Assembly (NCBI GenBank): GCA_904420075.1 | Contig: CAJFTX010000013.1 | Span: 1 to 36,122 of the forward strand | Length of the DNA: 36,122 nt | Direction of reading: 5' to 3' | Origin: an uncultured Clostridia bacterium | Lineage (GTDB): Bacteria; Bacillota; Clostridia; Oscillospirales; Feifaniaceae | Part shown: in pieces, positions 24,789 to 31,703 of the stretch | How the letters are laid out: each line of letters begins with the position of its first letter | Numbering within the stretch: the stretch's first letter is position 1 | Made by a program: the position numbers and the translations under genes | Notes under the pieces: model-generated | The model's input: only the letters and a program-made list of their open reading frames with translations | Databases searched by the model: none | What the model was told of the DNA's origin: nothing

Positions 24789-26033
24789 TTATTCCGCCAG
24801 AATCCCTGCGGAGAGCTTGAAGGCGAGCACGCGGAAGACGGCGCGGTCGAGCGTCTCCTCCGGAAGCGAGCCGTCTTTCACTGCGGCGAGAATATCCTCG
24901 TAAGGGGTCTCGATCTCGCTCGTTGTGATAAGATCGTTTCCGGCCAGGAGCGCCATCACATAGGGGCTCTTGGAACCGGTATAAGCTGTTACGCCGTCCA
25001 TGGCCATATCATCGGTGAGAATAAGTCCGGTAAAGCCGAGCTCCTCGCGCAAGCGTTCGTGCACAGCGGGGGAGAGAGAGGCCGGGTTCTCCTCATCCAT
25101 GCTCTCCACCACGTTGTGCGAGACGAGCACGCAGGGCGCCCCCGCGTCGATTCCGGCCTGGAAGGGGAGAAAATCCCGCTCGCGGAAGGAGTCGAGACTC
25201 CGCTTGTCGATTGCGACGCCGGTGTGGGTGTCGGGGTTGCTGCCGTAGCCGGGGAAGTGCTTGAGGGTGGCGGAGACGCCGGTGCCCTTTGTCGCTTTCA
25301 CAATCGCTTCAATACAGTCGGCAGTGGTCTCCGCGTCCTTGCCGATGGTGCGCTTATAGATGTAATCGTCGCTGTCGGTCGAGACGTCGGCCACCGGAGC
25401 GAGATTCAGGTTGATTCCGAGAGAGGCGAGCAGCTCGCACTTCTCCTTTGTGTCCTCCACGAGGGCGGAGATGCCGCCATTCTTATAAAGATACCGCTGC
25501 GAGTTGAACGGCGCCTCTGCGAGATTTTCGTTGCTGCTGACGCGCACGACCGAGCCGCCCTCCTCGTCCACCGAGAGGATGAGCGGGATATCCGCCGCCG
25601 CCTGGTAGGAGGCGAGATTGCTCACAACCGTGCTCTTTTTGAGCCCCTTGAAGTCGCGCCCGAAGAGCACCAGCCCTCCGAGGTGATATTCGCGCACCGC
25701 CTCGGCGGCGTCCTCCTCCGGACAGCGGGCGAGCAGCACCTGTCCCGCCTTCTCCTCTAAGGTCATCTCCGAGAGCAGCTCGTAGGCCCGCTCATACTCG
25801 GAGGAGAAGATGCCGCCGTCCTGGAAGCTCTCGGGCACCTTGCTCTCCGGCTCGGACGGCTGCTCCGGCTCGGCGGGGGCGTTCGGGTCGGTCACCGGGA
25901 TATCCGGCGGAAAGAGGCTCTGACTCAGCGCGGAGTAGGCGAAGAAGGCGAGCGAGCCCGCGAGCAGCACGACGAGCAGAACCGGAAGAATGCGCCGCCT
26001 TTTTCGGCCGGTGTAATTTTTTCTTTTTGCCAT
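24789..26033 (-). CDS. Membrane-anchored GH3 beta-N-acetylhexosaminidase (NagZ-like)
   Basis: Predicted to remove N-acetylglucosamine from cell-wall fragments. The 414-residue protein has a basic start, a membrane anchor (about 15-37), a Pro/Glu/Ser linker (about 42-75) and a GH3 catalytic domain: EKAGQVLL, GGLVLFGRD, LSVDEEGG, NLAPVADV, KHFPGYG, the catalytic Asp-His pair in NPDTHTG, and the nucleophile in ILTDDMAM. Classical NagZ is cytosolic, so this surface-anchored form would act outside the membrane. ATG 26033 (minus) has GGAGCG upstream. An extended -10 promoter sits about 43 bases ahead. A short C-terminus suggests a single-domain enzyme without the second GH3 domain. Confidence 0.93.
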   Translation of the reverse strand: MAKRKNYTGRKRRRILPVLLVVLLAGSLAFFAYSALSQSLFPPDIPVTDPNAPAEPEQPSEPESKVPESFQDGGIFSSEYERAYELLSEMTLEEKAGQVLLARCPEEDAAEAVREYHLGGLVLFGRDFKGLKKSTVVSNLASYQAAADIPLILSVDEEGGSVVRVSSNENLAEAPFNSQRYLYKNGGISALVEDTKEKCELLASLGINLNLAPVADVSTDSDDYIYKRTIGKDAETTADCIEAIVKATKGTGVSATLKHFPGYGSNPDTHTGVAIDKRSLDSFRERDFLPFQAGIDAGAPCVLVSHNVVESMDEENPASLSPAVHERLREELGFTGLILTDDMAMDGVTAYTGSKSPYVMALLAGNDLITTSEIETPYEDILAAVKDGSLPEETLDRAVFRVLAFKLSAGILAE

Positions 26034-26075
26034 AGAAAACGCTCCAAAATAGATCTTTTAATAGAATACAGAGTT

Positions 26076-26084
26076 AGTATATCA
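26076..26084 (-). promoter_or_regulatory. Extended -10 promoter of the NagZ-like gene
   Basis: On the minus strand TGATATACT (26084-26076) gives an extended -10 (TGnTATACT), with no good -35 at the usual distance. It is divergent from the promoter at 26146-26174. Confidence 0.5.
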
Positions 26085-26145
26085 GAATTCTGTCCGAAAG
26101 TCGAACAGAGAATACAAAATTTCCCCGGAAATTGGAAGGTTTTTA

Positions 26146-26174
26146 TTGCATTCTGCGCCATGGTGGGGTATACT
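26146..26174 (+). promoter_or_regulatory. Promoter of the toroid-enzyme unit
   Basis: TATACT at 26169-26174 follows TTGCAT at 26146-26151 by 17 bp, leaving a leader of about 30 bases to ATG 26211 with GGAGGGG as ribosome site. Confidence 0.55.
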
Positions 26175-26210
26175 TTGCAACGTACATATAGGCGGAGGGG
26201 AGAAGAACGG

Positions 26211-27893
26211 ATGAAACTTTGGGACAGGATGCTGGAGACGCTGGTGGAGATCTATCCTGCGGCTGCGGGGTGTATCGACGCCGAGGGCGCCTACCGCGAC
26301 GAGAGCGGGAAAAAGCAGATCTACAACCAGTGCACCGGACTCTATTTTGCAGTGCTCTACACCTGTGAGGACGAGCGCAATCCCTACTATCATGATCCGC
26401 GGACGCTGGAGCTTGCGATCCGCTGCTGGGAGTTTTATTACACCCTCACCCGGGAGAACGGGATGACCCAGATTATCACCTATGACCAGTATTGGCACGA
26501 CCAGTATGAGGAGTGGGACACGCTGCACTGGCTGACCACGCTCGAGCTTTTGGAAAAGGATCTGCCGCCGGAGCGTATCGCTCGGTGGCGCGAGCGGTGT
26601 TATGCGAGCTGCGAGGGCCTTGCGAAGAAAATCCGCGCCGACTATGAGAGCGGCGCGATCACCGAGGGACTCAAAAAGCATGCGGTGGCGAATCACTTTC
26701 TCTGGGAGGTGGTCTGCGCCTACCGGTACGGTCTGCACACGGGAGACGAAGCGCTCTGCGCCTTCTGCGGCGAGGTGATGGAGGCCTGTGCCGCCGGGCA
26801 GCATCCGGCCGGCACCTGGCTCGAGGGCGGATCGCTCGTCGTGGGCTACTGCCACGTGAGCTACGGCGCGCTCGCCCTCTTCTGCGCCCTCTCGGAGCGA
26901 CGCTATCCGAAGTGTGTGGAGGCGGCCCGCCGCTGCACCCACTATCTGCTCAACTGCTACTACGAGGGCTGTCGGTATACCGCGACCTTTGACACCCGAC
27001 AGCGGTATAAAGAGCTCCCGGGGCAGACGGGAGGCTCCGCCTATATCCCCTCCGCACTGCTCGACGATCCGGAACAGCGGTATTACGCGTCGCTCGCGGT
27101 CGAGGGGATGAAAGAGGCGCCGGAGATCGGCACGGTGCACCAGCTGCTCGGCTACTATCTCCAGAACTTCCTCACCATGCCTCGCGACGCGGAGCTGCTG
27201 CTCGAGCCGGACGCGGACTATCAGGAGGCGGATTTCTCGATCCCCGACATGCGCGCGCGGATGCGCCGCTGTGGGGACTGGGTGGTGCCGATGTGCTGCC
27301 ACAGCCAGCAGGTGGAGGACAGCCGCTGGATTTTGGAGCGGATGAATCTGTTCAGCGTCTATCGCCTGGGGGTGGGCGAGATCGTCGGCGGCGGAAATTC
27401 CACCTCGACTCCGCACCTCGCGAGCATCGAGGTGATCGAGCGGGGACGCTCCTGCTATCTCCCGGAGGAGGGGGAGCTGACGCAGGACGGCATGACCTAC
27501 CGGTGCAACGGAGCCCGCTGTGAGATCCGCTTCACACTCACCGAGGAGGAGGTTCTGGTGAACTACCGGATCGACGGCCTCTCCGAGCTCGGCAAGGCGT
27601 ATGTCCACATCCCGCTCTTCGCGGCGAACAGCGATTCGATTGAGCTCGGCGGCGCCGGCTATCCAATCGAGGAGGGACGATATTTCTCGTGCTCCCTCGC
27701 GGCGGGGGAGCGCGCGGTACACCGCGGCGTGACGCTCACGGCGGACCGGCCGCTCGTCTTTACCTATCCGGAGAACGGGTTTAACCCCTATCTGCAAAAA
27801 CAGGCCCCCACCAAGAAGGAGGGCTACGCGGTGCTCACCTGTGAACTCGACTACGCGAGAAACGACCTCTGCCTGCGGATTCGGATGGACTAG
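26211..27893 (+). CDS. Unidentified 560-aa protein, possible (alpha/alpha)-toroid polysaccharide enzyme
   Basis: No family was identified with certainty. The N-terminal two thirds (to about residue 370) is made of regular amphipathic helices rich in Trp, Tyr and His (YDQYWHDQYEEWDTLHWLTT, KKHAVANHFLWEVVCAYRYG), as in (alpha/alpha)6 toroid lyases and glycosidases. The last third (from about residue 400) is beta-rich (GMTYRCNGARCEIRFTLTEE, VLVNYRIDGL), resembling the C-terminal beta-sandwich of heparinase II/III-like proteins. There is no signal peptide, so it would act in the cytosol. ATG 26211 follows GGAGGGGAG; the upstream extension to 26160 contains the promoter and is not used. It probably leads an operon with the two small genes downstream. 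An alternative is a DUF-type helical-barrel hydrolase. Confidence 0.6.
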   Translation: MKLWDRMLETLVEIYPAAAGCIDAEGAYRDESGKKQIYNQCTGLYFAVLYTCEDERNPYYHDPRTLELAIRCWEFYYTLTRENGMTQIITYDQYWHDQYEEWDTLHWLTTLELLEKDLPPERIARWRERCYASCEGLAKKIRADYESGAITEGLKKHAVANHFLWEVVCAYRYGLHTGDEALCAFCGEVMEACAAGQHPAGTWLEGGSLVVGYCHVSYGALALFCALSERRYPKCVEAARRCTHYLLNCYYEGCRYTATFDTRQRYKELPGQTGGSAYIPSALLDDPEQRYYASLAVEGMKEAPEIGTVHQLLGYYLQNFLTMPRDAELLLEPDADYQEADFSIPDMRARMRRCGDWVVPMCCHSQQVEDSRWILERMNLFSVYRLGVGEIVGGGNSTSTPHLASIEVIERGRSCYLPEEGELTQDGMTYRCNGARCEIRFTLTEEEVLVNYRIDGLSELGKAYVHIPLFAANSDSIELGGAGYPIEEGRYFSCSLAAGERAVHRGVTLTADRPLVFTYPENGFNPYLQKQAPTKKEGYAVLTCELDYARNDLCLRIRMD

Positions 27894-27981
27894 GAATTCC
27901 GTCGGCGGCCGTCCGGCGGCGCGGGATGTAAACAGGAGGACCGGCCGTTGGCATTCGGCGGAGGGAGCGGAGGAGGACGAC

Positions 27982-28395
27982 ATGCGGACCGAAGGAAGAT
28001 TATGGCCGGTTCTGGGGAGCTATGCGCTTTTGCTCGCCGCCGTCGCAGCGGTGGCGCTGCTGATGCGCAACGAGCCGGATCTGCTGGAACCCTATCGGGA
28101 GACCGCCCGGACTGCCGCGGAACGCAGGGCGGAAGAGGAGGGGCTGAGGCCTGAGACGCTTGACTATCTCTGCGCGCGGAATCGGACGGAATTCGAGCGG
28201 ATCGAGGTTGTCTTTTACTACGTCTCCGAGTGCGGGGAGGACACGTGTGCGCTGCTCGAGGCGGCGGTAGAGTGGGATAAACGCTCCGACGTTTCAGTGG
28301 AGCTCACCCGTTGCTCCCGCTCGGAATTGTTACAGCGGCGCGCGGAGTTGGAGCGCCCGGACGGCCTGCTCGACCGGGGGGAGGCGATGCTTTGA
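27982..28395 (+). CDS. Small membrane-anchored hypothetical protein, 137 aa
   Basis: A 137-residue protein with an N-terminal membrane helix (about 10-27, WPVLGSYALLLAAVAAVALL) followed by a charged, helix-rich domain ending in arginine/glutamate repeats (SELLQRRAELERPDGLL). A Cys pair in SECGEDTC could form a disulfide outside the cell. GGAGGA sits about six bases before ATG 27982; the upstream in-frame extension from 27841 is inside the preceding gene's end and has no ribosome site. Its stop overlaps the next gene by four bases (TTGA). No family recognised. Confidence 0.65.
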   Translation: MRTEGRLWPVLGSYALLLAAVAAVALLMRNEPDLLEPYRETARTAAERRAEEEGLRPETLDYLCARNRTEFERIEVVFYYVSECGEDTCALLEAAVEWDKRSDVSVELTRCSRSELLQRRAELERPDGLLDRGEAML

Positions 28396-28784
28396 ACGCG
28401 CGGAAAAAAACGGCTGCGCTCTGCGCAGTGCTCCTCTGCGCGACGGCTGTCTGTGGCTGGTTTGAGTGGCGCGCGCTCACTACGCCCGCCTATGTCTATG
28501 AGGCGAAAGAATATCTGAAAGAGGCCGCGGCGGCGGGGGAGATTCCTTCCCGGTCGATGGAGTATGCCTATAGCATGACGCTCCTGCCCCATCAGGCGGG
28601 GCATCGGGTGGTGTTCCTCGGAAGGGGCCGGCGGGGAGCGGAGCGGGAGATCGTTACCGTCGACCTGTTTGATTACAACAGAGAAAAAAGTGGTGTGAGT
28701 GGTTTCGGGCAGATAGAACATGCGGCGGCGGAAGCGGCGCGCAGAGAGGTCGAGATGGCGGGGTTGCTTACCCATAGGCGCTAG
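28392..28784 (+). CDS. Small membrane-anchored hypothetical protein, 130 aa, TTG start
   Basis: A 130-residue protein with an N-terminal hydrophobic anchor (about 7-22, TAALCAVLLCATAVCG) and an extracellular domain (ALTTPAYVYEAKEYLKEAAA, REIVTVDLFDYNREKSG). No ATG suits: TTG 28392 overlaps the upstream stop, with GGGGAGG about eight bases ahead, and yields a clean signal anchor. It ends two bases before a strong terminator, so it closes the 26211-28784 unit. The two small proteins may form a pair, since they share anchor topology, size and coupling. Function unknown. Confidence 0.6.
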   Translation: MNARKKTAALCAVLLCATAVCGWFEWRALTTPAYVYEAKEYLKEAAAAGEIPSRSMEYAYSMTLLPHQAGHRVVFLGRGRRGAEREIVTVDLFDYNREKSGVSGFGQIEHAAAEAARREVEMAGLLTHRR

Positions 28785-28819
28785 AAGAAGGACGGCAAAT
28801 GCCGTCCTTCTTTTTTTTT
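28785..28819 (+). terminator. Canonical intrinsic terminator
   Basis: AAGAAGGACGGC (28785-28796) pairs with GCCGTCCTTCTT (28801-28812) around an AAAT loop, and a run of nine T (28811-28819) follows. It closes the unit beginning at 26211. Confidence 0.96.
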
Positions 28820-28924
28820 GCGTGGATACGGCTTTGGAGGAGATTGTAAAAAAATTTGTTTTTTTTGTCTTTTTCAGGGAGCGAGGCGTCTATTGATATA
28901 GCAAGTCGAACGGGAGAAGAAAAG

Positions 28925-29806
28925 ATGCAGTACTACAGGATGGGCCTTGCCGCCCCAAAGAGAAGAAATCTGAACCCGCGGAAGCGGCGGATCAGGCGCC
29001 GCAGGCTGTGCCTGCTTTTGGCAGCCGTTCTTTTATTCTCCGCCGCACTTGGAATCGCTTCGGCCTGTGCGCAGTCCGGGAGAGAACCGGCGCCGCCCTC
29101 GGCGGCTGATCCGGAGCAGCCTCCGGCGGCTGATCCGCCGAGTCGTGAGCCGCCTCGGCCGCCGGAGGACCGTCTCCCTGAGCCCGATGTGCCCTATCTG
29201 TACTCCGAACCGGTCCCGGTCTCAGAAGCGGTCGGCCTCAGCTACTTTGACGATGCCGTCTTTATCGGAGATTCGAGGACGGAGGGGCTTCTGCTCAACA
29301 CCGGGCTGACCAATGCGACGGGTTATGTGCACAAGGGGCTTATGGTGGATACCGTCTTTACCAAAAAAGTGATCAATAAAAACGGCAGGAAGCTTTCTGT
29401 GATCGACGCCCTGAGAGAGACAGACTTTGCCAAAGTCTATCTCATGCTGGGGATAAATGAGACCGGTTGGCCGTACAGCTCCGTGTTTATCGAGAAATAT
29501 GGGGAGATTATCGATACAGTCCGGGAGATCAACCCGGAAGCGGTGATCTATATCCAGGAAATTATTCCGGTGTCAGAGAAGGTCTCCTCTACGCACAGCT
29601 ATGTAAAGAACGATAAAATTGCAGAGCGAAACGGCCTTCTGGCGAATTTGGCGGCGGAGAAACAGGTGTACTATATTGATGTGAGCGCCGCAGTTGTGTC
29701 GGAGGACGGGAGCCTGCCGGAGGACGCCGCTACAGATGGAATCCATCTGAAAAAAGAATACTGCCAAAAATGGCTTGACTACTTAAAAACCCATACCGTG
29801 ATGTGA
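28925..29806 (+). CDS. Membrane-anchored SGNH/GDSL-family hydrolase
   Basis: Predicted extracellular esterase or acyl-transfer enzyme. The 293-residue protein has a strongly basic cytosolic start (RKRRIRRRR), a membrane helix (about 28-48), a Pro/Ser/Glu linker (about 53-90) and an SGNH domain: block I FIGDSRTEG with Ser117, block III LMLGINE with Asn178, and block V DGIHL with Asp271 and His274. The block II glycine (TGYVHKG) is also present. ATG 28925 has GGGAGA upstream; the in-frame ATG-like extension to 28856 runs through the T-rich promoter region. It leads a four-gene operon with a sigma factor and an RsiV-like protein, which points to envelope modification. The T-rich tract at 28850-28880 probably belongs to the promoter, but no -35/-10 pair was clear. 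Confidence 0.88.
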   Translation: MQYYRMGLAAPKRRNLNPRKRRIRRRRLCLLLAAVLLFSAALGIASACAQSGREPAPPSAADPEQPPAADPPSREPPRPPEDRLPEPDVPYLYSEPVPVSEAVGLSYFDDAVFIGDSRTEGLLLNTGLTNATGYVHKGLMVDTVFTKKVINKNGRKLSVIDALRETDFAKVYLMLGINETGWPYSSVFIEKYGEIIDTVREINPEAVIYIQEIIPVSEKVSSTHSYVKNDKIAERNGLLANLAAEKQVYYIDVSAAVVSEDGSLPEDAATDGIHLKKEYCQKWLDYLKTHTVM

Positions 29807-29823
29807 TAAGGAGCGTCGGATTT

Positions 29824-30276
29824 ATGAGAAAATTAGCGATATTGATTGCATCGGTTTTGTGTGTGATGATTGCCTCCGGCTGTGCCGCGGAGACAGAGCA
29901 GGTGGATATCAAAGAGCTGGCAGAGACCTTGCGGGAGACGCTCCGATTTGAGGACGAGCTGACCCCGGTGGATGAGAAGACTGCCGGAGCGCTCTACCAG
30001 ATAGACGATGCGGTTCGCTCCTGCGTATATATCAGCAGCGGAGCCACCGCGGAGGAGATCGCCGCGTTTGAGCTGAAAGACGGCGGCGCCGCGGAGAAGG
30101 CGCTCGAGAAGGCGCAGGGGAGAATCGCGGAGCAGAGAGAGAATTTTGCCCTTTATATTCCGGAAGAAGCGGACAGGCTTGAAAGAGCTGTTGTGGAGCG
30201 GTTCGGACGGTATGTGGTGGTGTGCGTCTCAGCGGACGGCGCGGCCGGAGAAATCATTTCAGATTTTATGGAATAA
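29824..30276 (+). CDS. DUF4358-like lipoprotein
   Basis: A 150-residue secreted lipoprotein: signal peptide with lipobox IASGC (Cys at about residue 20), then an extracellular domain resembling the DUF4358 group of Clostridia, with DIKELAETLRETLRFEDELT, a central YISSGATAEEIAAFELKDG and VVVCVSADGAAGEIISDFM at the end. The name is from recall of the family pattern, not a search. ATG 29824 is preferred over GTG 29803 because AAGGAG at 29808-29813 lies about ten bases ahead and the signal peptide then starts cleanly (MRKLAILIASVLCVMIASGC). It is 17 bases from each neighbour, so it is part of the SGNH/sigma operon. Function unknown. Confidence 0.8.
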   Translation: MRKLAILIASVLCVMIASGCAAETEQVDIKELAETLRETLRFEDELTPVDEKTAGALYQIDDAVRSCVYISSGATAEEIAAFELKDGGAAEKALEKAQGRIAEQRENFALYIPEEADRLERAVVERFGRYVVVCVSADGAAGEIISDFME

Positions 30277-30293
30277 GGGGATACAGACAGAAA

Positions 30294-30785
30294 ATGGAAC
30301 AGAACCAAGACCTTCTCTCGCTGATTGAGGACGATCGAGAAAAGTTTTACAGAGTTGCCTTTGCCTATGTGAAAAACCGGGAGGACGCGCTCGATATTCT
30401 TCACAACGCCATTGTGAAAGCACTCCAGGGATACCATCTGCTGCGGAAAAAAGAGGTGCTGAGGACCTGGTTTTATAGAATCCTCATCAATGAGAGCATA
30501 ACGCTTTGCCGCAGACGGAAGAGGACGGTCTCATTCGACCAGCTGACAGAGGGCGAGCTGCCGGCGCAGAGGGAACCGGAGCGCGCGCACTATATTGACC
30601 TGTACGCTGAAATTGACCGGCTGCCGCCGAAGCTGAAGACGATTCTGATTCTCCGCTACTTTGAAGATATGAAGATTCGGACCATAGCGGAGATTATGGC
30701 GATGAAGCAGAGCACGGTGAAATCCAGATTGTATCGGGCGTTAAATCTTCTGAGAATTCGTTTGGAGGATGTGGAGCATGATTGA
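30294..30785 (+). CDS. ECF-type RNA polymerase sigma factor (SigV-like)
   Basis: Alternative sigma factor for a stress regulon. The 163-residue protein has a sigma2 region (about 13-75: FYRVAFAYVKNREDALDILH, then WFYRILINESITLCRRRKR) and a sigma4 region (about 103-155: EIDRLPPKLKTILILRYFE, MKIRTIAEIMAMKQSTVKSR, a helix-turn-helix). No sigma3. ATG 30294 is the first start with plausible spacing to AAGGGGA at 30276-30282; the upstream frame to 30222 is inside the lipoprotein gene. Its stop overlaps the next gene by eight bases, and that gene looks like an RsiV-type anti-sigma factor, so assignment to the SigV/SigM-like group rests on context. Confidence 0.93.
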   Translation: MEQNQDLLSLIEDDREKFYRVAFAYVKNREDALDILHNAIVKALQGYHLLRKKEVLRTWFYRILINESITLCRRRKRTVSFDQLTEGELPAQREPERAHYIDLYAEIDRLPPKLKTILILRYFEDMKIRTIAEIMAMKQSTVKSRLYRALNLLRIRLEDVEHD

Positions 30786-31614
30786 TAGATCCAAATATAA
30801 AATGATCGAGATTCCTGAGGAGCTGGATTCGGTGATCCGCGGCGCGATCGATGAGGGAATCCACGGCAGAGGGCAGGGGAGCGCGCTGAGAAAGGCTGCT
30901 ACTTTCGCCGCCGCTCTCGTGTTTTGCTTTGTCTCTCTGCTCAATCTCTCGCCCGTCTTTGCAAAGGCTGTTTACAATCTGCCGGTGCTCGGCGAACTGT
31001 GCAGGGTTTTGACGTTTCGGGAGTATCACTTTGAGGATGAGATCAAATATATTGATGTGGAGATACCGGAGATTGCAAATACGGGAAAGACAGAGCTTGA
31101 AAAACGGGTCAATCTGGAGATCCGGAAGATTGCCGCCGATTATTTGAGAGACAGCGAAGCGCGGGCGAAGGAGTACTATGAGGCGTTTGTGGAGACCGGA
31201 GGAAATCCGGAGGATTTTGTGCCGGTGGGAATTACGATCGACTATGAGATCAAATCGGTCAGTCCGGACTACGCGTCTTTTGTGCTCTCGGAATATGAGA
31301 CAAAATTTGGGGCGTATACCTCCCATGTCTACTACAACATCGACCTGGAGAGCGGGAGGGTGCTAACGCTGAAAGACTGGTTTGGAAACGATTACCGCCG
31401 GATTGTGGCGGACAGTATTTCCAACACGATTGCGGGTTGGGACGACCGGCAGAGAGAGCTGCTGTGGGACGACTTGTCGGTGATCGATTTGATCAACGAG
31501 AATACCGATTTCTATCTCAATGAGAGCGGCGAGATTGTGGTCGTTTTTGAGAAGTATGAGGCGGCCTGCGGCTCGGCGGGCGCGCTTGAATTTGTGATCC
31601 GGGATGCCGCCTGA
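30778..31614 (+). CDS. RsiV-like anti-sigma factor (DUF4163/DUF3298 type)
   Basis: Membrane protein expected to hold the upstream sigma factor inactive and to release it after proteolysis. The 278-residue protein has a cytosolic N-terminus (EIPEELDSVIRGAIDEGI) that fits a sigma-binding segment, one membrane helix (about 39-60), and an extracellular part. IPEIANTGKTELEKRVNLEI resembles DUF4163, and SHVYYNIDLESGRVLTLKDW with the following IVADSISNTI resembles DUF3298. In Bacillus subtilis RsiV these domains bind lysozyme directly and RsiV is then cut by signal peptidase and RasP (an RseP homologue). ATG 30778 is chosen over ATG 30769 because GGAGG at 30764-30768 is then nine bases away. Length is close to B. 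subtilis RsiV. Confidence 0.82.
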   Translation: MIDRSKYKMIEIPEELDSVIRGAIDEGIHGRGQGSALRKAATFAAALVFCFVSLLNLSPVFAKAVYNLPVLGELCRVLTFREYHFEDEIKYIDVEIPEIANTGKTELEKRVNLEIRKIAADYLRDSEARAKEYYEAFVETGGNPEDFVPVGITIDYEIKSVSPDYASFVLSEYETKFGAYTSHVYYNIDLESGRVLTLKDWFGNDYRRIVADSISNTIAGWDDRQRELLWDDLSVIDLINENTDFYLNESGEIVVVFEKYEAACGSAGALEFVIRDAA

Positions 31615-31622
31615 CAGGGGAT

Positions 31623-31664
31623 GAAAAGTGCCGGTGCAGCCAACGGGCCGCACCGCCACTTTTC
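31623..31664 (+). terminator. Bidirectional terminator between the sigma operon and the SLH gene
   Basis: GAAAAGTG (31623-31630) pairs with CACTTTTC (31657-31664), and CGGTGC (31632-31637) pairs with GCACCG (31650-31655), with one C-C mismatch between the blocks. A-rich on the left and T-rich on the right, it serves both converging transcripts. Confidence 0.85.
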
Positions 31665-31703
31665 TCATTTGCCTCTGTGTTTCTTCAGGTACCGCCGCAG
31701 CTG

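Noticed and set aside
24657-25760. 367-codon plus-strand frame across the NagZ-like gene
   Set aside because: Lies opposite a gene with intact GH3 motifs and starts within the terminator; no ribosome site and no recognisable domain.
26082-27983. 633-codon minus-strand frame opposite the 560-aa gene
   Set aside because: The plus frame has a promoter, a strong ribosome site and sensible amino-acid composition; the minus frame is Arg/His/Glu-rich and has no start signals.
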